From contig NZ_AP026830.1 of the NCBI RefSeq assembly GCF_026000775.1, positions 1,263,056-1,327,055 of the forward strand: a stretch of DNA of 64,000 bases, given 5' to 3'. Under the pieces are notes generated by a model that was not told the origin of the DNA, ran no database searches, and saw only the letters and a program-made list of their open reading frames with translations. Positions 63,615-64,000 of this stretch are shown piece by piece (positions within the stretch are counted from its first letter, which is position 1; each line of letters begins with the position of its first letter). The position numbers and the translations under genes are program-made. Source of the DNA: Vulcanisaeta souniana JCM 11219 (lineage in GTDB: Archaea; Thermoproteota; Thermoprotei; Thermoproteales; Thermocladiaceae).

Positions 63615-64000
63615 CTAGATCACCCCCCATGGCTGACTTCAAACTACCCAGTTTATGCTCGGTTTCCTGGAACTCCAGCTCAGGGATTGAGTCATAAACG
63701 ATGCCAGCCCCAGCCTGTATACGGGCTATGCTGCCCCTGAGGAACAATGTCCTTATCATTATTGCGAATTCACCGCCTCCACCATGCAAAAGCCCTATAA
63801 CACCCGCGTAGGGCCCTCTTGCAGTATCCTCATACTTAGCTATTAACTCCATAGCCCTTGGTTTTGGTGCACCACTAACAGTACCTGCAGGGAATGTGGC
63901 GAATAATGCATCGACGGCATCATTCCCACGCTCAAGAATACCCTCAACCCTGGAAACCAGGTGTTGAACGCTTTGGTACTTCTCAATGGCGTAGAGTTCC
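63589..64000 (-). CDS. trpE: Anthranilate synthase component I, C-terminal part, cut by window edge
   Basis: About 137 codons of the chorismate-binding domain: [85 protein letters not shown]. These are the conserved C-terminal motifs of TrpE. The 5' part lies outside the window. Followed by trpG on the same strand. Confidence 0.93.
   Translation of the reverse strand, partial: ELYAIEKYQSVQHLVSRVEGILERGNDAVDALFATFPAGTVSGAPKPRAMELIAKYEDTARGPYAGVIGLLHGGGGEFAIMIRTLFLRGSIARIQAGAGIVYDSIPELEFQETEHKLGSLKSAMGGDLGGASGYHR

Overview
The window looks like a chromosome segment of a hyperthermophilic crenarchaeon of the Thermoproteales, most likely Vulcanisaeta or a close relative such as Caldivirga. The support is archaeal information-processing genes (L34e, S10, EF-1alpha, aIF2-gamma, Trm10, archaeal LeuRS), an unusually short RNase P RNA, PaREP1 and PaREP2b type families, and LysW-based lysine/arginine synthesis. 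Most genes carry a TATA-like box centred about 24-28 nt upstream of the start codon, so most messages appear to be leaderless; I used that spacing to choose many starts. The genus assignment is inference from gene content.

Layout. 0-9 kb: cmk, rpl34e, trm10, a TatD-type hydrolase, thioredoxin, a His-rich protein, glnA and an Amt transporter with near-identical promoters, a PIN protein and aIF2-gamma. 9-14 kb: RNase P RNA, a 21-residue Lys-rich mini-gene, small membrane proteins, pyruvate kinase, a Cas4-like nuclease and a CBS protein. 14.5-25 kb: leuS, then a molybdenum hydroxylase cluster (large, FAD and 2Fe-2S subunits, XdhC-like, MoaB, CoxG-like) with a VKOR-like protein and an MFS transporter. 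25-29.5 kb: EF-1alpha, S10 and a pair of M16 proteases.

29.5-48 kb holds arginine and lysine synthesis: argG, argH, carAB, lysN, lysZ, lysW, lysX, lysK, homocitrate synthase, lysJ, a second LysX/ArgX, a degenerate LysX paralogue with four cysteines, and argC/lysY. These genes load glutamate or 2-aminoadipate onto the carrier LysW, reduce and transaminate it, release ornithine or lysine, and carry ornithine on to arginine with carbamoyl phosphate from CarAB. 48-50 kb: a hypothetical gene and thiC. 50.2-53.8 kb is a degraded accessory patch with a PaREP2b protein, a frameshifted small gene, a broken inverted copy of part of the MetE-like gene, an aminotransferase tail and a frameshifted PaREP1 gene. 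53.9-55.5 kb: pdxST. 55.6-56.7 kb: a second wreck in which panE is split around queE and queC pieces. 56.8-64 kb: an MFS transporter, thrC, hom, PEP synthase, trpG and the 3' part of trpE.

The most unusual signals are three. (1) Several genes (amtB, argG, argX, an MFS gene, one PaREP1 gene) have homologous coding sequence that runs upstream with no usable in-frame start, while a well-placed leaderless start lies in another frame, each time with the same one-base offset. (2) leuS and thrC are preceded by tiny leaderless ORFs whose stop codons touch or overlap the main start. (3) An N-terminal hexapeptide MVLIEA and a 20-nt 5' element are shared by LysX, homocitrate synthase and the degenerate LysX paralogue.
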